Source of the DNA: an uncultured Holophagales bacterium
GTDB taxonomy: Bacteria > Acidobacteriota > Thermoanaerobaculia > UBA5066
Length of the DNA: 14,787 bases
Assembly: GCA_937927565.1 (NCBI GenBank)
Contig: CALBDV010000644.1
Span: forward strand, 1-14,787
Reading direction: 5' to 3'
A program made the translations under genes and the position numbers. The notes below the pieces were generated by a model. It was not told where the DNA came from, made no database searches, and saw only the letters and a list, made by a program, of their open reading frames with translations. Position 1 is the first letter of the stretch; each line of letters opens with the position of its first letter. This document shows positions 1 to 6,856 of the stretch, piece after piece.

Positions 1-1396
1 CGCCGGCGTACCTCACGACCCGGCCGTAGTGCGGCAGGCCCGGCAGAACGACGAGAAGGGCCGCCGCCGTAGCCGCCGCCGCCGCGGGACGCATTCGTCC
101 GCGCGGCGCGAGCCGGGTGAGCGCTTCGGCCAGTGCGAGCGCGGCCAGCGGCGCGAGGTAGTAGACGTTGCGCTGCTGCGAAAGCGTCATCACGAAGAGG
201 ACGCCGCCAAAGAGAGCGAGGAGCCGCCGGTCGGCGCGCCGGCGGGCCCAGAGGACGACGGCGAAGGGAAGGAGGACGAAGCCGGGAGAGAGTTCCTCCA
301 CGGCCGCACGAAGGGTCGCGCTCAGCGGCGGCCTCACGAGGGGGCGGGCCTCGGCGATGACTCCGAGGAAATCCTTCGGGTAGGAGAGGTAGCCGCCGCG
401 GTCCATCTCGTCGACGCTGACGCCTGCCGCGTGGATGGCGACGTACCGAGATCCCCGGAGGACGGCGGAGGTGAGGATGGGCGCGAGGGGGGCCGTCGCC
501 GCCGCGAGGAGGAGCGCGAGCCCCGCTAAGGCGCTTCGGGCCGTTCCCTGCGTGCGGAAGGCGGCGATGCCCGCGACGGCGGCCGAGCCCGCGAGGAGGA
601 GCGCGGGCTGGAACCAGCCGAAGGAGACGAAAGTGAACGGCAGGTCGAGACCCGCGGCGAACGGCAGCGTTCCGAGCGCCGTGAGGCTGGTCGCGGCAAG
701 GGCGAGAAGCGTGGCCTCGCGCGGACGGAGGGCGAGGGCGGCCCAGAGGAATGCCAGGGCGGCGGCGAAGACGGCTCCCTGCCAGGTGAGGACCATCGCG
801 GCGACGGCGCCGCCGGCGAGGACCGCCCGGAGTACGGAGGAGCCCGGCGTAAGCCCCTCCTCGCGCGCTCTCGCGAGGGCGAGGAGGAGCAGCAGGAGGA
901 GAAGGGCTTCGGCGACGTGGTGGTCTCCGTGGCCGAACTGGCTCCAGATCGCCGCTGCGGGAACGAGAGCGTAGCCGGTGACGGCGAGGATCGCCCGCCG
1001 GCGGGAGAGCACGCGCCGGGCGAGGAAGAAGAGAGGGACGACGTGGAGAGCCCCGAGGAGGGGCGGGAGCGTCGCGAGGACGCGCGCGACCTCGTCCTGC
1101 GTGGCGTCGGCTCCATAGGCGAGCCGTGCCGTGCCGCCGGCGAGCAGGTCGAAGGCGGGCGGCCAGATGTAGATGCCGCCTTCCGGGTGGTTCAGCCACG
1201 CGTCGCGTACCGGAACGCGCGGAAACCTCCGCGCGACGGCGGTCGACCGGCGGAGGTGGGCATACGAGTCCGGCGAGGCGAGCCGGAGCCCGCCCGTCGT
1301 GGCGGCGGGGACCGAGAGAAGGCGGACGGCCAGGGCGAGGAGGAAAGCGCCGCCGAGCCAGAACAGCTCCGCGCGTGTCGTCCGGAGAAGCCTCAC
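1..1396 (-). CDS. STT3/AglB/PglB-type oligosaccharyltransferase, C-terminus cut by window edge
   Basis: The reverse strand is open without a stop from a GTG at 1396 to the window edge (465 codons), so the C-terminus is missing. It encodes a Leu/Ala-rich polytopic membrane protein. STT3 hallmarks appear in order: SPDSYAHLRR near residues 41-50 (first-loop acidic residue, D43), a GIYIWPPAFDLL segment near 74-85, WSQFGHGDHHVAE near 151-163 (the DHHxxE motif of archaeal/eukaryotic STT3), YPKDFLGVIAEARP near 339-352 (the TIxE/SVSE-type glutamate) and SQQRNVYYLAPLA near 405-420. The family moves a glycan from a polyprenyl carrier to Asn of exported proteins on the outer face of the membrane. The diagnostic WWDxG motif should lie just beyond the window. 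A second in-frame GTG at 1417 is possible; neither start has a clear Shine-Dalgarno. It is divergent from a glycosyltransferase operon. The alternative is another GT-C enzyme, but the DHHxxE motif argues for STT3. Confidence 0.72.
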   Translation of the reverse strand, partial: MRLLRTTRAELFWLGGAFLLALAVRLLSVPAATTGGLRLASPDSYAHLRRSTAVARRFPRVPVRDAWLNHPEGGIYIWPPAFDLLAGGTARLAYGADATQDEVARVLATLPPLLGALHVVPLFFLARRVLSRRRAILAVTGYALVPAAAIWSQFGHGDHHVAEALLLLLLLLALARAREEGLTPGSSVLRAVLAGGAVAAMVLTWQGAVFAAALAFLWAALALRPREATLLALAATSLTALGTLPFAAGLDLPFTFVSFGWFQPALLLAGSAAVAGIAAFRTQGTARSALAGLALLLAAATAPLAPILTSAVLRGSRYVAIHAAGVSVDEMDRGGYLSYPKDFLGVIAEARPLVRPPLSATLRAAVEELSPGFVLLPFAVVLWARRRADRRLLALFGGVLFVMTLSQQRNVYYLAPLAALALAEALTRLAPRGRMRPAAAAATAAALLVVLPGLPHYGRVVRYAG

Positions 1397-1407
1397 CTGT
1401 CGAGTCT

Positions 1408-1413
1408 TACACT
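1408..1413 (+). promoter_or_regulatory. Candidate -10 element (TACACT) for the glycosyltransferase operon
   Basis: TACACT fits the TAnnnT pattern and ends 9 nt before the ATG at 1423, in the 26-bp gap between divergent genes. Transcription would start within a few bases of the start codon, giving an almost leaderless mRNA. No convincing -35 is visible and no Shine-Dalgarno precedes the ATG. The call rests on the short motif and position only. Confidence 0.25.
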
Positions 1414-1422
1414 TCACGCGGA

Positions 1423-3150
1423 ATGATGCGTCCTCTCGGCCGGGCCGCGGCGGCGGGAGCCGTCCTCCTCGCGCTCCTGGGCGCGCTGCTCGCCGTCCAC
1501 CACCAGCGGCTCGACAGCGCCACGATGGACGAGCCGTTTCACGCGCTCGCCGGCTGCGAATACGCCCTCTCGGGGACGTACTGGGCGAACCTCGAGCATC
1601 CGCCGCTCGCCAAGCTTCTCGCGGGGGCGTCGGCCGGCCTCGCGGGGGCGCGCCCTCCCCGTCTCCCCGAGCCGTTCAGCTTCCGGACCGCGGAGTCTCC
1701 GCAGCCGTTCCTCTACCGGAACGAGATTTCGCCGGAACGGCTCCTCGCGGCGGCACGCCGGCCTTTCCCGCTCCTCTTCGCCGGCGTCGTCCTTCTCGCC
1801 GCCTTCGCCGCCTGGCGGGCGGCGGGTCCCCTGGCCGGCCTCGGCGCGGCGTTCCTCCTCGCCTTCGAGCCGACGCTCGTTGCCCACGCGGCCTTCCTCC
1901 ACACCGACGTCGCCGCGGCCCTCGGCTTCCTGGCGACCGTGGTCGCAGCGCACGGGACGCTGCGGCGGCCGTCCCGGCTGCGTTGGGCGGGCACCGGTCT
2001 CCTCTTCGGCCTCTCCCTCGCGGCGAAGTTCACGGCGGTCTTCCTCGGTCCGATCCTCCTCGTCCTCGCCCTCGCGTGGCTCCTCGTGAGGCACCGGGAG
2101 ACGGGGCGGCTCCCCCTGGAGCCGCTCGGGGGCGTCCTCCTCGCTTCGGCCGTCGCGGGAGCCGTCCTGCTCGCCGTCTACGCGGTCTCGATGAGGAACA
2201 TGCCATCCGCCGAGGCGGAGAGATCGGTCCGGTACTTCCTCGCCGGCCGGCAGGTGTCCTCCGAGACCGTCGAACGGATCGCCGGGCTCTCGCGTCACCT
2301 TCCGCTGGCGGGGCACTACGTTGCGGGCCTTGCCGGCGTCGCGGAGCAGAATCGGCGGGGTGGCGGCATCAACGTCTTCCGCGGGGAGGTGTCCGTCGGA
2401 GGCTTTCCCTCCTACTTCCCCGTGGCGTTCGCGGTGAAGTCCTCGCTCGGGTTCCTCCTGGCGCTCCTTCTCGCCGCGGGCCTCCTCCTGGCGCGACGCG
2501 TGAGTCCCGGATTCGGCGCTCTCGTCTTCCTCCTCCCGCCCGCGTACGTCTTCCTCGCGAGCGTGGCGAGCAGCTACAACATCGGCGTCCGTCACGTCCT
2601 CCCCGCCGTGCCTTTCCTCGCGGTCGGGGCGGCGGTCGTGATCGTCCGCGGTCTGCCTCGGGGCGTGGCGGCGGCGGCACTCGCCGGCCTCGGGCTCCTC
2701 CAGGCGGGCGAGACGCTCGCCGTCCATCCCCACGAGATCTCGTTCTTCAACCTCGCCGCCGGGGGTCCCTCCAGGGGGCACCACTGGCTGAACGACTCGA
2801 ACCTCGACTGGGGGCAGGACCTCGTCCGCCTCGCCCGAGAGCTCGAACGGCGCGGCGCCGAGGCCGGCACGACCGTCGCGTACTTCGGCGGCGCCAACCC
2901 GGAATACCACCTTCCAAAGGCCAGGTTCTTCGACGCCGCGACGACGCCGCCGACACCCGGGCTCTATGCCGTTTCCTCCTTCCTCCTCGCAGCGGGCCCC
3001 GAGCTGATGGCCCTGCGCGGGGACGGGCAACGCGCGGCGGGCTACGAACGGCTCCGGCGAGTCGTGATGAAAAGGGGGATACCGGAGGGGCGCGTGGGAT
3101 ACTCGATCCTCCTTTATCGCCTGCCCGACGAGAGGACTCCGCCGCCGTGA
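1423..3150 (+). CDS. GT39/PMT-like GT-C membrane glycosyltransferase
   Basis: A 575-residue polytopic membrane protein of the PMT/ArnT-like GT-C superfamily, whose members use polyprenyl-phosphate sugars as donors outside the cytoplasmic membrane. The N-terminus has one hydrophobic helix (about 8-26), then the loop-1 acidic pair in TMDEPFHALAGCEY (D36, E37) and the EHPPLAKLL motif at 58-66, both typical of this superfamily. About ten further hydrophobic segments follow. Near the C-terminus, NDSNLDWGQDL (457-467) is a motif I associate with bacterial GT39-type proteins of acidobacterial/planctomycete style. ATG at 1423 is chosen because the hydrophobic helix follows directly; ATG at 1426 is equally possible. 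The open frame extends upstream to 1126 but overlaps the divergent STT3 gene there. The stop overlaps the next start by 4 bp (GTGA), so translation is probably coupled. Acceptor and donor cannot be told from sequence. Confidence 0.85.
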   Translation: MMRPLGRAAAAGAVLLALLGALLAVHHQRLDSATMDEPFHALAGCEYALSGTYWANLEHPPLAKLLAGASAGLAGARPPRLPEPFSFRTAESPQPFLYRNEISPERLLAAARRPFPLLFAGVVLLAAFAAWRAAGPLAGLGAAFLLAFEPTLVAHAAFLHTDVAAALGFLATVVAAHGTLRRPSRLRWAGTGLLFGLSLAAKFTAVFLGPILLVLALAWLLVRHRETGRLPLEPLGGVLLASAVAGAVLLAVYAVSMRNMPSAEAERSVRYFLAGRQVSSETVERIAGLSRHLPLAGHYVAGLAGVAEQNRRGGGINVFRGEVSVGGFPSYFPVAFAVKSSLGFLLALLLAAGLLLARRVSPGFGALVFLLPPAYVFLASVASSYNIGVRHVLPAVPFLAVGAAVVIVRGLPRGVAAAALAGLGLLQAGETLAVHPHEISFFNLAAGGPSRGHHWLNDSNLDWGQDLVRLARELERRGAEAGTTVAYFGGANPEYHLPKARFFDAATTPPTPGLYAVSSFLLAAGPELMALRGDGQRAAGYERLRRVVMKRGIPEGRVGYSILLYRLPDERTPPP

Positions 3151-4550
3151 AGCTGTCGATCATCATGCCCGCCTACAACGAGCGGAAGACGCTTCGCGAG
3201 ATCGTCGGACGGGTCCTCGCGGTCGACATCGGCTCCCTCGAGAAGGAGCTCGTCATCGTTGACGACGGGTCGACGGACGGCACCCGCGACATCCTCCGCG
3301 AGCTGGACGGCCGGGACGGCATCCGCGCCGTCTTCCAGCCCTGCAACCTGGGGAAGGGGGCGGCCGTCTGGGCCGGCCTGCGCGCCTCGACCGGCGACGT
3401 CGTCGTCATCCAGGACGCGGACCTCGAGTACGACCCGCGGGAGATCCCCGGCCTCCTCCGGCCGATCCTCGAAGGCGAGGCGGACGTCGTCTACGGCTCG
3501 CGCTTCCTCGGACACCCGGGCGGGCACCGGGTCCTCTACTTCTGGCACGCGATGGGGAACCGCCTGCTGACCCTCATGTCCAACATGTTCACGAACCTGA
3601 ACCTGACGGACATGGAGACCTGCTACAAGGCGATGACGCGCTCCGTCGTCGACCGGCTCGACCTGCAGTCGAAGCGGTTCGGGATCGAGCCGGAGATCAC
3701 CTGCAAGGTCTCCCGGATGCGCGCTCGGATCTTCGAGATCCCGATCTCGTACCACGGCCGGACGTACGAGGAGGGGAAGAAGATCGGCTTCAAGGACGCC
3801 CTCCAGGCCGTCTGGGTCATTCTCAAGTTCTTCCGCTGGGAGGCCCCGAGGGGAGACGTCGGCGGCATGACGCTCCGGAGGATGGAGAAGCTCGCGCCCT
3901 ACAACGCCTGGCTTCACGAGCGCTTCGACGCCGCGCTCGGGAAGCGGATCCTCGAGGTCGGCTCGGGCGTCGGCAACCAGACGCGCTTCTTCGTGGACCG
4001 AGAGCGCGTCGTCGCGTCGGACGTCGAGGTCCACTACGTTCGCGAGCTGAAGGCCAAGTTCGGAAACCGCTCGAACGTGAAGATCGCGTCGTACCGCTTT
4101 CCCCTCGCGCCGGCCGACCACGAGGAGCTCGGGGCGGAGAAGCTCGACACGATCGTCTGCCTGAACGTTCTCGAGCACATCGAGGACGACGGCGGCACGC
4201 TGAAGGACTTCGCGTCGGTCCTCCCGAAGGGCGGCCGGCTCGTCCTCCTCGTCCCCTCGCTGAAGGCCCTCTACGGGACGCTCGACGTCCACCTCCATCA
4301 CTTTCGCCGGTACGAGCGGGAAGACCTGAAGCGCCTCGTGACAAATGCGGGGTTCGAGGTCGAGAAGATCCGCTTCCTGAACCGGCCGGGCGTCCTCGGC
4401 TGGTGGCTCAACTCGAGGCTCCTGAAGCGGAGGGTCCTGCCGAAGGGGCAGCTCGCGGCGTTTCGGTGGCTCCTGCCCCTGCTGAAGCTCGAGGAGAAGT
4501 CGGAGCCGACGTTCGGGATGTCGCTCCTCGTCCTGGCGCGGAAGGCGTGA
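3147..4550 (+). CDS. Bifunctional protein: GT2 glycosyltransferase fused to class I SAM methyltransferase
   Basis: 467 residues with two catalytic domains and no membrane helix. Residues 1-235 are a GT-A, family 2 domain of the polyprenyl/dolichyl-phosphate mannose synthase type: SIIMPAYNE (4-12), VIVDDGSTDGT (D39, D40), QDADLEYDP with metal-binding D90/D92, then GSRF and the ETCYK region. Residues 250-467 are a Rossmann methyltransferase: LEVGSGVGNQT (269-279, SAM loop), LNVLEHIED (339-347, motif IV-like) and a C-terminal PTFGMSLLVLARK strand. Likely roles are charging a polyprenyl phosphate with a sugar at the cytosolic face and methylating a sugar or small substrate; the fusion suggests one pathway. 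GTG at 3147 is chosen because it overlaps the preceding stop as GTGA and has GAGAGGA about 10 nt upstream; SIIMPAYNE must sit at the extreme N-terminus. The open frame upstream is the shadow of the preceding gene. Confidence 0.9.
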   Translation: MKLSIIMPAYNERKTLREIVGRVLAVDIGSLEKELVIVDDGSTDGTRDILRELDGRDGIRAVFQPCNLGKGAAVWAGLRASTGDVVVIQDADLEYDPREIPGLLRPILEGEADVVYGSRFLGHPGGHRVLYFWHAMGNRLLTLMSNMFTNLNLTDMETCYKAMTRSVVDRLDLQSKRFGIEPEITCKVSRMRARIFEIPISYHGRTYEEGKKIGFKDALQAVWVILKFFRWEAPRGDVGGMTLRRMEKLAPYNAWLHERFDAALGKRILEVGSGVGNQTRFFVDRERVVASDVEVHYVRELKAKFGNRSNVKIASYRFPLAPADHEELGAEKLDTIVCLNVLEHIEDDGGTLKDFASVLPKGGRLVLLVPSLKALYGTLDVHLHHFRRYEREDLKRLVTNAGFEVEKIRFLNRPGVLGWWLNSRLLKRRVLPKGQLAAFRWLLPLLKLEEKSEPTFGMSLLVLARKA

Positions 4551-6856
4551 CGCCGGGACGCCTCGCCCGGCTCGCTTCCCTCGCCGCCCCCGCGGCGCTC
4601 CTCGGTGCCGCCGCCTTCCGGTTCCACGACTACCTCCTCGGGGGAAGCGTCGTCTCGCGCGATGCGGGGTTCTTCTTCGTCCCGCTTCGGGAAGTCACCG
4701 CGCGCCTTCTATCCGCCGGAGAGCTGCCGCTCTGGAACGACGCATCCGGGGCCGGGCGCGCGCTCGCCGCGAACCCGAACGCCGCCGTCTTCTGGCCGGG
4801 CACCTGGCTCGTGCCGCTCGTCGGGACGACGGGCCTCTTCCTCCTCCACGTCGCCCTCGTCCTCCTCCTCTCCTACGCCGCGCTGCGCTGGCTCGGCGTT
4901 TCGCGAGGGGCCGCGCTCGCGGGAGGGTGCGTCCTCCTGTTCTCGGGCGTCTTTCAGACGGTGCCTCTCCTCACCACGACCGTCGCATCCGCCGCGCCCA
5001 TCCCGCTGGCGCTGGTGGCGCTCGGGACGCTCGATCCGTCTGATGCCCTCGGAAAGCGTCGCCGATTCGGCGTCGCGGGGCTCGCCCTCGGTCTCTCGCT
5101 TCTGGGTGGAGAGCCGGTCGTCACCGCGATCGGCGCCGCGGGGGGCGGAGCGCTCGCCCTGGTCCGAGTCGGACTCGACGCACGGGCTGGCCGATGGCCC
5201 CTCGCCCGCGGGCGCTTCCTGGCTCTCACCGCAGCGGCGCTCCTCGCCACGGGAGTCGCCGCCGTCCAGCTCTTCCCGACCGTGGTCGAGCTCGGTCGGT
5301 CGGCCCGCGGAACGCAGATGCGTGCCGAGGAGGGGGCGCTCTTCTGGTCGGTCCGTCCCACCCGCCTCCTGACACTCCTCGAGCCGCGCCTCACGGGCGA
5401 CCCGTCCGCGGAGGACGACCGTGACTACTGGGGCGCTTCGACGTTCGACGCGGGGAACCCCTACTTCCACGACCTCGCGCTCGGCCTCGTCCCGCTCTGT
5501 CTCGCCGCGGCCGCCCTGGGCGATGCTCGCGGCCGGGCCGCGCTCGGCCTTGCAGGGCTGGCTGCGCTCCTGTCGTTCGGGCGGTTCGTCGCTCCGGTCG
5601 GGGTGCTTCTGGGGGCGCTGCCAATCCTCAGGTATCCGGAGAAGTGGTGGATCCTCGCGACGCTCGGACTGTGCGGCGCGGCGGCCATCGGAGTCGACCG
5701 GCTGCGCGACGGCGCGGGGGCGACGAGGCGCTTCTCCGGCGCGGCGGCTTTCCTCGCCGCGTTCCTGGCCGTTCCCACGCTTCTCGCCCTGGCCGCGCCG
5801 GAAGCTCTCGCCTCGCTCCTTCGAGGGCTGGGGCTGGCGGGTGGCGGCGTTTCGGCAGACAGGGCCGCCGCGCTGCTGGCGCCGCTCCTCCTGGCAGGCC
5901 TCGCCACAGCTCTCCTCCTCGCGCTCCTGCCTCGCCTCGTGAGGACGGGGAGGCTGTCCCCCCGGACCGCCTTCGTGATCGGAACCGTGCTCTTTCTCCT
6001 CGACGCGGGGCGCCGCGTGACCGGATCGGCCCCGGCGGGCGCCCCGGATTTCTTCACGACGCCCCCGGCGGAAGTGAAGGCCGCCCTGGCGGCGGCCCGC
6101 GGCGGGCGCTTCCACGTCGACGGTGCGGACGACGCGGCGCGGGCGACGACCCTCGCATTGGAACGCGGCGGGCTCGATCCGCTGCGGCCCCTCACGGGAG
6201 CGGTCTTCGGCTTGCGGTACGGCGGGGACAACGACGTCGACCGGATGTCGCCGCCGGAGGCGGTGGCGTTCGCTTCGGCGCTTGCCCGGCTGCCCTGGGG
6301 CGAGGAGAAGGTGCAGCGTCTCCGGACGATAGGGGTGACGGCAGCGAGGACGGACGCACAGGTAGACCCCGTCGGCATTCGAGAATTCGCCCGCTTCGGC
6401 CGCGGGCGGATCGTGGCGATTGACCGGGCGAGGCCGGAACACTCCTTCGTCTCCCGGGCGCTTCTCGCCCCGTCGGGTCTCCTCGCACCCGCGCCTCCCG
6501 ACCCGCTCGTCGAGACGGTGCTCCAAGGGGCCGGCGCCTCTCTCTCGTTCGGGAGTGGAGAGGTCGAGGTTCTCGAGCGGACGAACAGCCGACATCGCCT
6601 GCGCGTACGGGTCGACCCGCCCGGGGGACTCCTGGTCGTGGCTCTCTCCCTCGACCCGTCGTGGAAGGCCCGGGTTGACGGGGTGGCGGTGAAGACCATT
6701 CGGGCCGACGGCTTCCTCACGGCCCTTCGTGTCCCGGCCGGAGCGCACGACGTCGTCCTCTCCTACGAGAACAGGTCCCTCATCGTGGGTGGGGTGGTGA
6801 CACTCCTCTCCCTCCTCCTGGCGGCGTTCCTGCTGCGGGACGGAAGGTGTCGGTGA
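4547..6856 (+). CDS. YfhO-like polytopic membrane protein (first of two tandem copies)
   Basis: 769 residues, mostly Leu/Ala/Val hydrophobic segments, with a soluble C-terminal domain and a final membrane helix (VVTLLSLLLAAFLL). The N-terminal loop SRDAGFFFVPLREV, followed by GELPLWNDASGAGRALAANP and FWPGTWL, matches the YfhO pattern (acidic residue, Pro, GelPlWnp, G.P..an, YP.n). A YPEKWW motif sits at R362-W368. The C-terminal part SLDPSWKARVDGVAVK then YENRSL resembles the beta domain closing YfhO proteins. YfhO homologues are GT-C-like membrane proteins; Gram-positive YfhO takes part in lipoteichoic acid glycosylation, but most family members have no known substrate. GTG at 4547 overlaps the previous stop as GTGA; upstream in-frame sequence lies inside the methyltransferase and is not hydrophobic. 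Its successor is a clear paralogue. Confidence 0.8.
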   Translation: MTPGRLARLASLAAPAALLGAAAFRFHDYLLGGSVVSRDAGFFFVPLREVTARLLSAGELPLWNDASGAGRALAANPNAAVFWPGTWLVPLVGTTGLFLLHVALVLLLSYAALRWLGVSRGAALAGGCVLLFSGVFQTVPLLTTTVASAAPIPLALVALGTLDPSDALGKRRRFGVAGLALGLSLLGGEPVVTAIGAAGGGALALVRVGLDARAGRWPLARGRFLALTAAALLATGVAAVQLFPTVVELGRSARGTQMRAEEGALFWSVRPTRLLTLLEPRLTGDPSAEDDRDYWGASTFDAGNPYFHDLALGLVPLCLAAAALGDARGRAALGLAGLAALLSFGRFVAPVGVLLGALPILRYPEKWWILATLGLCGAAAIGVDRLRDGAGATRRFSGAAAFLAAFLAVPTLLALAAPEALASLLRGLGLAGGGVSADRAAALLAPLLLAGLATALLLALLPRLVRTGRLSPRTAFVIGTVLFLLDAGRRVTGSAPAGAPDFFTTPPAEVKAALAAARGGRFHVDGADDAARATTLALERGGLDPLRPLTGAVFGLRYGGDNDVDRMSPPEAVAFASALARLPWGEEKVQRLRTIGVTAARTDAQVDPVGIREFARFGRGRIVAIDRARPEHSFVSRALLAPSGLLAPAPPDPLVETVLQGAGASLSFGSGEVEVLERTNSRHRLRVRVDPPGGLLVVALSLDPSWKARVDGVAVKTIRADGFLTALRVPAGAHDVVLSYENRSLIVGGVVTLLSLLLAAFLLRDGRCR

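Noticed and set aside
1126..1422. Extension of the GT39 gene upstream of 1423
   Set aside because: The upstream translation is Arg-rich and lies over the divergent STT3 coding region; the membrane helix starts right after 1423.
1414..3030. Long minus-strand open frame opposite the GT39 gene
   Set aside because: Composition is Glu/Arg/Gly-rich without motifs, typical of the antisense frame of a GC-rich gene; the opposite strand has clear family motifs.
1173..3146. Extension of the GT2-methyltransferase frame upstream of 3147
   Set aside because: The translation is Arg/Pro-rich shadow of the GT39 gene; the GT2 domain starts exactly at the GTG.
4709..6748. Long minus-strand open frame opposite the first YfhO-like gene
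   Set aside because: Glu/Arg-rich low-complexity translation; a codon-bias shadow.
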